Below, in pieces: positions 1 through 5,824 of a stretch of 9,627 nucleotides of DNA (position 1 is the first letter of the stretch; every line of letters starts with the position of its first letter). The notes beneath the pieces were generated by a model, which worked only from the letters and a program-made list of their open reading frames with translations, had not been told where the DNA came from and ran no database searches. This DNA is from Alphaproteobacteria bacterium (GTDB lineage Bacteria > Pseudomonadota > Alphaproteobacteria > Rs-D84): the NCBI GenBank assembly GCA_013316395.1, contig WSMU01000023.1, positions 4,967 through 14,593 on the forward strand. Direction: 5' to 3'. The translations under genes were made by a program, and so were the position numbers.

Positions 1-363
1 CGCCAGCGCCAGCCCGGCCGCATTTCCAATCCCCTGCCCCAGGGGGCCCGTCGTTGCGAACACGCCGGGTATTCCGAATTCCGGGTGCCCGGGCAAACCA
101 CCAACCTTACGAAACGAGTTCAAAGGCGGCAATTCGTACCCGGCCAGATGCAGCACCGCATACAGCAGCGCACTGCCATGCCCCGCCGACAACACAAACC
201 GGTCGGTACCGCGACGCAGGAAGTTTGCAAATATATCACTAACAATATCGGCCGCCCCCAGCGCGATACCGACATGCCCGCTGCGTGCGGAAATTATGGA
301 TTGCAGCGCGGCGCTACGCACCGCGTTGGACATTTCTTTCAATTTTTTGGAATCGTACATCAT
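1..363 (-). CDS. tkt: Transketolase, N-terminal part (cut by window edge)
   Basis: Reading the minus strand from the ATG at 363 gives 121 uninterrupted codons to the window edge. Transketolase moves two-carbon ketol units between sugar phosphates with thiamine diphosphate (TPP) in the pentose phosphate pathway. Visible family motifs are SGHVGIALGAADI (usual form GHPGxPxGxAD), DRFVLSAGHGSALLYAVLHL, GLPGHPEFGIPGV and the TPP-site stretch TTGPLGQGIGNAAGLALA. The loop between the first two blocks is short: FLRRGTDRF, where most homologues carry about ten extra residues (NPxNPxWxNRDRF). Two ATG codons stand in tandem (363 and 360), and no Shine-Dalgarno sequence precedes them. A TATAAT at 377-372 lies so close that the mRNA would be leaderless or nearly so. 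The rest of the enzyme is outside the window, so I cannot say whether it is full length or only an N-terminal subunit of a split transketolase. Confidence 0.9.
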   Translation of the reverse strand, partial: MMYDSKKLKEMSNAVRSAALQSIISARSGHVGIALGAADIVSDIFANFLRRGTDRFVLSAGHGSALLYAVLHLAGYELPPLNSFRKVGGLPGHPEFGIPGVFATTGPLGQGIGNAAGLALA

Positions 364-380
364 TTTATGATATTATATCA
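347..380. promoter_or_regulatory. Overlapping divergent promoters of tkt and rnhA
   Basis: Only 27 bp separate the two start codons. The plus strand has TTGGAA (347-352), an 18-bp spacer and TATTAT (371-376) preceded by TG, which fits rnhA with a leader of about 8 nt. The minus strand has the extended -10 TGTGATATAAT, with TATAAT at 377-372, which fits tkt with almost no leader. The two -10 elements lie inside one 13-bp palindrome, TGATAT-T-ATATCA (368-380). The minus -35 is poor, so the extended -10 would have to carry it. These are sequence matches only; no start site is measured. Confidence 0.5.
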
Positions 381-390
381 CAAAAAGGCG

Positions 391-828
391 ATGGATAAAA
401 TGTTAAAAATATGGACTGACGGCAGCTGTCTTGGCAACCCAGGCCCCGGTGGCTGGGCGTTTGTGGCAACTAACGGAAAAGATACCGCCGAGCGCTGCGG
501 CTGCGAAAACGACACAACGAACAACAGAATGGAACTAATGGCGGTTCTGCGCGCGCTTACCGCCGCACATCGACATGCAGAGGTTGAAATTCACACCGAC
601 AGCCAATATGTAAAAAACGGCATGCAGTCATGGCTAAAAAACTGGAAGCGAAATAACTGGCGCACGGCGGATAAAAAACCTGTAAAAAACCAGGACCTGT
701 GGCAGGCATTGGACAACGTCGCCCAAAACACCAAGATTCACTGGGTTTGGGTCAAGGGCCACGCGGGCGAAGAATTAAACGAGCGCTGCGATACACTGGC
801 GCGGACCGCGGCCGAAAGCCTGAAATAA
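391..828 (+). CDS. rnhA: Ribonuclease HI
   Basis: 145 residues. The enzyme cleaves the RNA strand of RNA/DNA hybrids in the cytoplasm (R-loops, primer remnants). All catalytic residues are present, and with the ATG at 391 their numbers coincide with the E. coli enzyme: D10 (TDGS), E48 (NRMEL), D70 (TDSQYV), H124 (KGHAG) and D134 (ERCD). The basic handle region (WLKNWKRNNWRTADKKPVKN, about 81-100) is also present, so this is the bacterial type I enzyme. This numbering favours 391 over the in-frame ATG at 400. AAGG at 385-388 is too near 391 to be a good ribosome site and fits 400 better, so the start is not fully settled. The reading frame stays open upstream to 85, but that part is antisense to tkt and shows no homology. 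A terminator follows directly. Confidence 0.96.
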   Translation: MDKMLKIWTDGSCLGNPGPGGWAFVATNGKDTAERCGCENDTTNNRMELMAVLRALTAAHRHAEVEIHTDSQYVKNGMQSWLKNWKRNNWRTADKKPVKNQDLWQALDNVAQNTKIHWVWVKGHAGEELNERCDTLARTAAESLK

Positions 829-857
829 AAAACGCCCTAAACGGGCGTTTTAATTTT
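829..857. terminator. Bidirectional terminator between rnhA and the Cys-rich gene
   Basis: The stem AAAACGCCC (829-837) pairs perfectly with GGGCGTTTT (843-851) around the loop TAAAC. A T-rich run follows on the plus strand (TTTTAATTTTT), and six T follow on the minus strand, so it can end both convergent transcripts. The stop codon of the minus-strand gene (850-852) overlaps the stem. Confidence 0.85.
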
Positions 858-1425
858 TATAATAGCACTTGTCGCCGACTATTTCCCCCTTGCCGGTACT
901 GTCGGCAAATGTTCCACCGGATTCCAGATAGCACTCTGTCACCACCTTGGCGCCGGCCGCTGCGGTGGTACCAAAATCCCCATAAGTGCTGCCCCAGTAA
1001 GAACGCGGGCACTGAGAACAGCTTGATGTGCCATAAAAGCCTTTTTTACAATATTGGCACGACGTGGCTACGTGAGGCGTACTATAATCAGGCGACCCAA
1101 GCATAATACTATTGGAGCAATCCCTACAAGTCGTCCCGGACAGATACTGGCGATAGTCGCACGCACAGCTAATAAACGAACAACCCGTCAAAATATATGG
1201 TGACAGAGACGTCCCGGAACCACCGACCTGGCTGGTATATGAAATTTTAATATAAGTGGTCTGACAGCTATATGGCACACTGTTCTGACATTTATAATAT
1301 GCACCTCCCCCATGTGATGGAGTTACTGAGCTTAAATTAGTCCCGGCATTTCCCAAATATAATTCCGCCGCACCGGCCAGTGATGGCATAATCGCAAGAA
1401 TTAAAAGCAAAAGTATTTTTTTCAT
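850..1425 (-). CDS. Secreted Cys-rich protein of unknown function
   Basis: 191 residues starting at the ATG at 1425, with GGGGGA about 8 nt upstream; the frame is open to 1461, but the upstream codons look untranslated. The N-terminus is a clear Sec signal peptide: MKK, a leucine-rich core (about 4-16), then SLAGA-AE as a likely signal peptidase I site near residues 19-20. No lipobox is visible. The mature part is rich in Ser, Thr, Gly and Tyr and has 13 cysteines. They include CRDC and CQYC pairs and the stretch CKKGFYGTSSCSQCP, which resembles the Cys repeats of ephrin-receptor/EGF-like extracellular modules. An odd cysteine count means at least one is unpaired if the rest form disulfides. 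I recognise no enzyme motif; a cell-surface or periplasmic binding role is only a guess. A long structured RNA region lies directly upstream and ends in a terminator about 26 nt before the start codon. Confidence 0.75.
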   Translation of the reverse strand: MKKILLLLILAIMPSLAGAAELYLGNAGTNLSSVTPSHGGGAYYKCQNSVPYSCQTTYIKISYTSQVGGSGTSLSPYILTGCSFISCACDYRQYLSGTTCRDCSNSIMLGSPDYSTPHVATSCQYCKKGFYGTSSCSQCPRSYWGSTYGDFGTTAAAGAKVVTECYLESGGTFADSTGKGEIVGDKCYYKN

Positions 1426-1452
1426 ATTGTCATTCCCCCGTTTTTCGCAATG

Positions 1453-1477
1453 AAAAACCACCCAAAAATATGAGTGG
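1453..1477 (-). terminator. Terminator ending the structured RNA, upstream of the Cys-rich gene
   Basis: On the minus strand CCACTCA (1477-1471) pairs with TGGGTGG (1464-1458) around TATTTT, with one G-U pair, and is followed by TTTTT. It sits 26 nt upstream of the ATG at 1425, where a transcriptional attenuator would be expected if the gene is controlled by the upstream RNA. Confidence 0.55.
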
Positions 1478-1533
1478 CCAGGAGGTTGAAGACAATCCTA
1501 AGAATTGTGTGCTTATTCAATATATTCGCAACC

Positions 1534-1562
1534 CTCCTGACCCGCGGGTTCAGGAGTTTTTA
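1534..1562 (+). terminator. Terminator-type hairpin on the plus strand
   Basis: CTCCTGA (1534-1540) pairs with TCAGGAG (1550-1556) around a GC-rich core and is followed by TTTTTA. It has the form of a plus-strand terminator, although no plus-strand protein gene precedes it after rnhA. CAGGAGG at 1479-1485 could pair with CCTCCTG at 1533-1539 instead, which would break this hairpin. Confidence 0.45.
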
Positions 1563-1573
1563 TCATCGTAATA

Positions 1574-1599
1574 GTAAAAACGGCGCCACATAACGCGCC
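1574..1599 (-). terminator. Second inward-facing terminator-type hairpin
   Basis: On the minus strand GGCGC (1599-1595) pairs with GCGCC (1586-1582) around GTTATGTG and is followed by GTTTTTA. It could end a minus-strand RNA of about 90 nt starting at 1663. In the longer fold its T-run is instead paired with TAAAAAC (1562-1556 on the minus strand). Confidence 0.4.
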
Positions 1600-1669
1600 A
1601 TAAGTACTTATTCCGACGCTTAGGTAGAGGTCTTCACACCCCATCGCGAAAACTCTTCGCGACAAAAAG

Positions 1670-1698
1670 ATTATATACATAGGATGAAATTAAAACAA
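1670..1698 (-). promoter_or_regulatory. Promoter for the structured RNA
   Basis: On the minus strand TTGTTT (1698-1693), a 17-bp spacer and a perfect TATAAT (1675-1670) predict a start near 1663, just before the first hairpin. It lies 30 bp past the rlmE terminator, so the region has its own transcription start. Confidence 0.6.
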
Positions 1699-1704
1699 GG
1701 AAAT

Positions 1705-1731
1705 AAAAAAATCCCTGACGGGGATTTTTTA
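1705..1731 (-). terminator. Terminator of the uvrA operon
   Basis: AAAAAATCCC (1706-1715) and GGGATTTTTT (1721-1730) form a 10-bp stem around TGACG, with T-runs on both strands. The rlmE stop codon (1731-1729) lies in the stem base, so transcription would end almost as soon as the last codon is passed. Confidence 0.85.
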
Positions 1732-2400
1732 TGAATCTGCATTACCACGAAACCCAAGGGCAACGATAAACATTTCCACACTATCCTTACGCGAAGATGG
1801 CGGCTTGATATGATGTACGGATTCAAATTTTTCTTTTATCTGACGCAGCAACTCGTTTGTTGTTCCGCCCGTAAAAGATTTTGCAACGAATGTTCCACCC
1901 GGCTTTAGCGCACGCAGCGCAAAATCAAACGCATACTCGAGCAAAACCATCTGCCTTATATGGTCGGTCTTTTTATGCCCCACCGTATTTGGCGCCATAT
2001 CCGACATTACAACATCCACAGTACCATTTTCCGCGGCATCTGCAGGCAGATTTAATTTTTCAACCAACCAATCCAGCGCCGCATCCTCTGTAAAGTCCCC
2101 TTGGTAAAACTCTACGCCTGGGATTGGCTTAATCTCCAGCAGGTCCATCGCAAAAACTTTGCTGCGCGGGAATTCACGCATAACATACTGCGTCCATGAG
2201 CCGGGCGCCGCCCCCAAATCGACTACAACCTGTCCATTTTTTAAGAAATGAAATTTTTCATTCATTTCAATTATCTTGTAGGCCGCACGCGCACGATATC
2301 CGTCTTTTTGAGCGCGCGCGACATACGGGTCCGCCGCCTGGCGCTGCAGCCAGGCAACCGAAGATTTCTTTGCGGCAATTTTTTTATTTAATATTTTCAT
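1729..2400 (-). CDS. rlmE: 23S rRNA 2'-O-ribose methyltransferase RlmE (FtsJ/RrmJ)
   Basis: 223 residues, slightly longer than the 209 of E. coli. RlmE adds a methyl group from S-adenosylmethionine to the ribose of a uridine in the A-loop of 23S rRNA (U2552 in E. coli), late in 50S assembly. The SAM-binding motif is VDLGAAPGSWTQ (about 60-71). The catalytic tetrad K-D-K-E is present as K42 (RAAYKI), D134 (MSDMAPN), K174 (VAKSF) and E209 (VEMFIVALGF). The substrate-side stretch YRARAAYKIIE is typical. The basic N-terminus (KKIAAKKSS) may help bind rRNA. The start at 2400 lies 1 nt after the stop of the M-domain gene, so translation is probably coupled. It is the last gene of the operon and is followed by a strong terminator. 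Confidence 0.96.
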   Translation of the reverse strand: MKILNKKIAAKKSSVAWLQRQAADPYVARAQKDGYRARAAYKIIEMNEKFHFLKNGQVVVDLGAAPGSWTQYVMREFPRSKVFAMDLLEIKPIPGVEFYQGDFTEDAALDWLVEKLNLPADAAENGTVDVVMSDMAPNTVGHKKTDHIRQMVLLEYAFDFALRALKPGGTFVAKSFTGGTTNELLRQIKEKFESVHHIKPPSSRKDSVEMFIVALGFRGNADS

Positions 2401-2401
2401 A

Positions 2402-2935
2402 CTATTTCAACCCGCCCGGCATAGTCGGCGCACCCGGCATGCCTGCCGCACCACCTTGGGCCGCCTGCATTTTCTGCATTACAGCCTCCATTCCACCCAT
2501 GCGCTGTATCATCGCCATTTGCTGCTTCATTTTTGCATGCTGTTTGATGATATGCTCAACATCACGCACCGTACAGCCGGCCGTTTCTGCAATTCGCGCT
2601 TTTGCATTTGCAAAAATTTTCTCCGGATTGGCGCGTTCTTCGGGCGTCATCGCCTCCAGAATTTTTATCTGGGCGTCAACACTGCCATCCTTGATTTTTT
2701 CTTTCATTGCCGAAACAGCACCCGACATTCCCGGAACCATTTTCAGCAAACCGCTAAAATTCCCAATTTTCTTTATCTGCTTCAACTGGGCCAGCATGTC
2801 GTTCAAATTAAACTCTCCCGACATCATGCGCGCAGCAGTTTCCTTCATTCCGCTGGGGATTTTTGCATCATCAATCGATGCCGCACCCGCTGCCGCAACT
2901 GTTTCTTTTTCTTTCTTTTTTCCAAAACCAAACAT
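2402..2935 (-). CDS. Stand-alone SRP54/Ffh M-domain protein without the GTPase (NG) domains
   Basis: 177 residues. Ffh binds signal sequences and 4.5S RNA through its M domain and carries a GTPase in the preceding NG region; here only the M domain is present. EFNLNDMLAQLKQIKKIG (41-58) matches the Ffh pattern FDLNDFLEQLRQMKKMG; SGLLKMVPGM (61-70) matches the finger loop; AMTPEERANPEKI (95-107) and RIAETAGCTVRDVEHIIKQ (114-132) match the RNA-binding helices; and a Met-rich Gly/Pro tail follows. There are 18 methionines, about 10 percent, as expected for a signal-peptide groove. The conserved SRxRRIAxGSG reads NAKARIAETAG (110-120), so several RNA contacts appear lost. There is no Walker A motif, and the N-terminus is a short basic tail (FGFGKKKEKE). 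The start is firm: AAGGAG lies about 8 nt upstream, inside uvrA, and TAATG overlaps the uvrA stop. The function is unknown; a signal-peptide or hydrophobic-segment binder is an inference. Confidence 0.85.
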   Translation of the reverse strand: MFGFGKKKEKETVAAAGAASIDDAKIPSGMKETAARMMSGEFNLNDMLAQLKQIKKIGNFSGLLKMVPGMSGAVSAMKEKIKDGSVDAQIKILEAMTPEERANPEKIFANAKARIAETAGCTVRDVEHIIKQHAKMKQQMAMIQRMGGMEAVMQKMQAAQGGAAGMPGAPTMPGGLK

Positions 2936-5814
2936 TATGCTTTCTCCTTTTTTAAAACTTTTGTTTTTACCGCCCGGGGCGCCGGTAAATATTTCTTCAA
3001 ATATTTACCTGTGGGCGAATCGGGTACCGCTGCAACCTGCTCTGGCGTGCCGGTGGCTATGACCTGGCCGCCGCCGGCACCGCCGGCCGGCCCCAAATCA
3101 ATTATCCAGTCTGCGGTTTTTATAACCTCCAGATTATGCTCAATAACAATAACAGTATTGCCTTGCTCTACCAACTCATGCAGAACAGACAGCAGCATTT
3201 TTATGTCTTCGAAATGCAGCCCGGTTGTAGGCTCATCCAGAATATAGACTGTTTTTCCGGTGCTGCGCGCCGCCAGCTCCTTAGACAGCTTTATACGCTG
3301 TGCCTCGCCACCCGACAGGTCCAGCGAACTCTGCCCCAGCTTGATATAATCCAGTCCTACGCGCTTTAACAGTTCCAGCTTGCGCGCAATCTGAGGAACA
3401 TTGATAAAGAATCGATATGCCTCGTCCACGGTCATATTCAAAACATCGGCAATCGATTTGCCCTTGTATTTTACAGCCAGCGTTTCATCGTTATAACGTG
3501 CGCCATGACATTTGTCACATTCGACATAAACATCCGCCAGGAAGTTCATTTCTATTTTTATCTGACCGTCACCCTGACATGCTTCGCATCGGCCGCCCTT
3601 TACATTAAATGAAAATCTTCCGGATGTGTAGCCGCGCGTTTTTGCCTCCGGCAGGGCCGCAAAAAAGTCACGAATATTTGAAAACACACCGGTATAGGTC
3701 GCAGGATTACTGCGTGGTGTACGCCCGATTGGCGACTGGTCTATATCTACCACTTTGTCCACGTTTTCCATGCCACGAATAATATCGTGTGCCGCTGTTT
3801 CCATTTTGGAATTATACAACGCACGCATCAGCGCCGGATACAGCGTCCCCAGCAACAGCGTAGATTTGCCAGAACCCGAAATACCCGTCAGCGCAATAAA
3901 TTTCCCCAGCGGAAATTCAACATCTATGTTCTTTAAGTTATGCCCACGTGCCCCATGTACGGAAATCACATCACCATTTCCCGCCCGACGCTTCTTTGGC
4001 ACATCTATTTTCTTTTTCCCCGACAAATACTGACCCGTCAGCGAATCAGGGTTCTTTATAACCTGGGCTGGTGTTCCACATGCAACAACGCGCCCGCCAT
4101 TTACACCCGCGGCACGGCCGATATCAACCAAATAATCAGCAGCACGCATCGCATCTTCGTCATGCTCAACAACAATAACGGTGTTATCCTTGTCACGCAG
4201 CATTTTCAGAGTTTCCAGCAGCTTGTCATTATCACTCTGATGCAGACCTATTGAAGGCTCGTCCAAAACATATAAAACCCCCGACAGCCCACTGCCGATT
4301 TGTGATGCCAGACGAATACGCTGCGCCTCGCCGCCGGATAAGGTTCCGGCCATGCGCGACATCGTAAGGTACCCAAGGCCCACATTCTTTAGAAACTGTA
4401 ACCGGCTGGTAATTTCGCGCAGAACAATTCGGGCAATATCATTTTCTTTTTGCGTCAAATGGTTTGGCAAATCGTTAAACCAACGCAGCGAATCATCAAC
4501 GGCCATTTCACAGACATCCATAATATCGGCCCCATTGATCTTTACGCACAGAGCCTGGATATTCAAACGCTTGCCATGACACATCGGACACGGTTTCTCA
4601 GACTGATACTTCGCCAGTTCGGTACGCATCGACTCCGATTCCGATTCGCGCCAGCGACGCTCGATATTCGGTATTACGCCTTCATACGGTTTTTCATATA
4701 CAAATCCGTTCCAGTTGATTTTAATAGGCTCGTCCCCGCTGCCGTATAAAATAAGATTCTTTTGCTCCTCGGTCAGCATGTGCCAGGGACGCGTCATCGG
4801 AATTTTATATTTTTTATGCAGCGCACTAAGCAGATGCTCAAACTGGCTTAGCATACCGCCGCGCGACCACGGTGCAATGGCGCCATCCAAGATAGACTTT
4901 GAAGGGTCCGGAATTACCAAATCAGGCGACATATTCAGCTGAACCCCCAAACCGTCGCACGTTGGACATGCACCCGCCGGCGCATTAAAAGAAAACAAGC
5001 GTGGTTCTATTTTGGGCACTGTAAAGCCGCTGACCGGACAGGCATAGTTTTGCGAATATAAAACATCTTCATTTGTATCCAATCGGCGTACCAGCACCGA
5101 CCCCGGCACCAGTCGCAATGCCCCCTCGAACGAGGCATAAAGACGCGAACGAAATTCATCTGTATCCGCATCATCAGCCGCCGGCATGGCCAAACGGTCT
5201 ACGATAACAAATATATTATGCTTTTTATTTTTATCCAACGGGGGCACGGCCGATAAATCATACAGTTCGCCGTCTATGATGGCGCGGCTATAGCCCTGCT
5301 TTACCAAAAAAGCAATTTCTTTGCGATATTCACCCTTGCGGTCACGAACCAGCGGCGCCATAACGAATATCTTGGTCCCCGCGGGAATTTTCATGGTCCA
5401 ATCAACCATTTCCGCAATCGTCTGCGACTTGATAGGCAGGCCCGTTACCGGTGAATGCGGCACACCAATACGCGCCCAAAGCAGACGCAGATAATCATAT
5501 ATTTCCGTAACGGTCCCAACTGTCGAACGCGGATTCTTAGAAGTGGTCTTCTGCTCTATCGATATCGCAGGGGCCAGTCCCTCTATCAAATCAACATCGG
5601 GCTTTTTCTGCATATCCAAAAACTGGCGCGCATACGAAGACAGTGATTCGACATATCTGCGCTGGCCCTCGGCATAAATGGTATTAAAGGCCAGCGACGA
5701 TTTTCCAGAACCGGATACGCCTGTAAATACCACCAATTTATTTTTTGGCAGGTCTAAATCAATATTTTTAAGGTTATTTTCGCGAGCGCCGCGAATTTTT
5801 ATCATATTTGCCAT
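2935..5814 (-). CDS. uvrA: Excinuclease ABC subunit A
   Basis: 959 residues, full length for the family (about 940). UvrA dimers scan DNA for bulky lesions and load UvrB in nucleotide excision repair. There are two ABC ATPase modules: Walker A GVSGSGKSS (32-40) with signature LSGGEAQRIRL (about 490) and LDEPSIGLH; and Walker A GISGSGKST (about 643) with LSGGEAQRIKL (about 831) and LDEPTTGLH. The DNA-binding zinc module CEAC...CDKC (from about 741) is intact. The first zinc motif is CPVS...CPTC (about 258), with Ser for the second Cys; I recall the same change in other alphaproteobacterial UvrAs, so I do not read it as damage. No Shine-Dalgarno precedes the ATG at 5814, and the predicted transcript start is only about 4 nt upstream. 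I found no GTTC-N7-GTTC LexA box of the alphaproteobacterial type. It is the first gene of an operon with the M-domain gene and rlmE. Confidence 0.98.
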   Translation of the reverse strand: MANMIKIRGARENNLKNIDLDLPKNKLVVFTGVSGSGKSSLAFNTIYAEGQRRYVESLSSYARQFLDMQKKPDVDLIEGLAPAISIEQKTTSKNPRSTVGTVTEIYDYLRLLWARIGVPHSPVTGLPIKSQTIAEMVDWTMKIPAGTKIFVMAPLVRDRKGEYRKEIAFLVKQGYSRAIIDGELYDLSAVPPLDKNKKHNIFVIVDRLAMPAADDADTDEFRSRLYASFEGALRLVPGSVLVRRLDTNEDVLYSQNYACPVSGFTVPKIEPRLFSFNAPAGACPTCDGLGVQLNMSPDLVIPDPSKSILDGAIAPWSRGGMLSQFEHLLSALHKKYKIPMTRPWHMLTEEQKNLILYGSGDEPIKINWNGFVYEKPYEGVIPNIERRWRESESESMRTELAKYQSEKPCPMCHGKRLNIQALCVKINGADIMDVCEMAVDDSLRWFNDLPNHLTQKENDIARIVLREITSRLQFLKNVGLGYLTMSRMAGTLSGGEAQRIRLASQIGSGLSGVLYVLDEPSIGLHQSDNDKLLETLKMLRDKDNTVIVVEHDEDAMRAADYLVDIGRAAGVNGGRVVACGTPAQVIKNPDSLTGQYLSGKKKIDVPKKRRAGNGDVISVHGARGHNLKNIDVEFPLGKFIALTGISGSGKSTLLLGTLYPALMRALYNSKMETAAHDIIRGMENVDKVVDIDQSPIGRTPRSNPATYTGVFSNIRDFFAALPEAKTRGYTSGRFSFNVKGGRCEACQGDGQIKIEMNFLADVYVECDKCHGARYNDETLAVKYKGKSIADVLNMTVDEAYRFFINVPQIARKLELLKRVGLDYIKLGQSSLDLSGGEAQRIKLSKELAARSTGKTVYILDEPTTGLHFEDIKMLLSVLHELVEQGNTVIVIEHNLEVIKTADWIIDLGPAGGAGGGQVIATGTPEQVAAVPDSPTGKYLKKYLPAPRAVKTKVLKKEKA

Positions 5815-5824
5815 AGTATCTTAA

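Larger units (their letters stand above)
1452..1663 (-). ncRNA. Candidate structured RNA (6S-like outline) or long leader of the Cys-rich gene
   Basis: No protein gene fits 1426-1728. From a predicted start near 1663, the minus-strand RNA would begin with a hairpin (CGCGAA-GAGTT-TTCGCG) and then close on itself. Positions 1630-1642 (GGGGTGTGAAGAC in the RNA) pair with 1482-1493 (GTCTTCAACCTC): 12 pairs, one bulge, one G-U. Then 1619-1624 (CCTAAG) pairs with 1497-1502 (CTTAGG). A lopsided open bubble follows (1605-1618 against 1503-1511), then a further short helix 1600-1604/1512-1516, then internal hairpins at 1582-1599, 1556-1581 and 1534-1556. A terminator stands at 1477-1453. Length, closing helix and central bubble recall 6S RNA, but I cannot match the primary sequence to 6S, SRP RNA or tmRNA. 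Because the terminator lies just before a start codon, a regulated leader is equally possible. Confidence 0.4.

Noticed and set aside
85..390. N-terminal extension of RNase HI by 102 codons
   Set aside because: It is antisense to tkt. The 391 start gives catalytic residue numbers identical to the E. coli enzyme.
1619..1663. Plus-strand resemblance of CACCCCATCGCGAAAACTC to the 5S rRNA stretch CCCATCCCGAACTCGG
   Set aside because: The match is short and imperfect, and the surrounding conserved 5S sequence and helices are missing. A minus-strand promoter and hairpin explain the region better.
1452..1663. 4.5S SRP RNA, suggested by the nearby M-domain gene
   Set aside because: The highly conserved apical motif with GGAAG and GCAGC does not occur in either strand of this region.
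1452..1663. Two-piece tmRNA
   Set aside because: No tRNA-like acceptor, no TTCGA T-loop and no tag-peptide frame could be found.
2196..3062. Long plus-strand open frames across uvrA, the M-domain gene and rlmE
   Set aside because: They are antisense to well-identified genes, have unnatural composition and show no ribosome site or homology.
5033..5043. UvrA zinc motif CPVS read as an inactivating mutation
   Set aside because: The rest of UvrA is intact, and I recall the same residue in other alphaproteobacterial UvrA proteins, so it is more likely a lineage trait.
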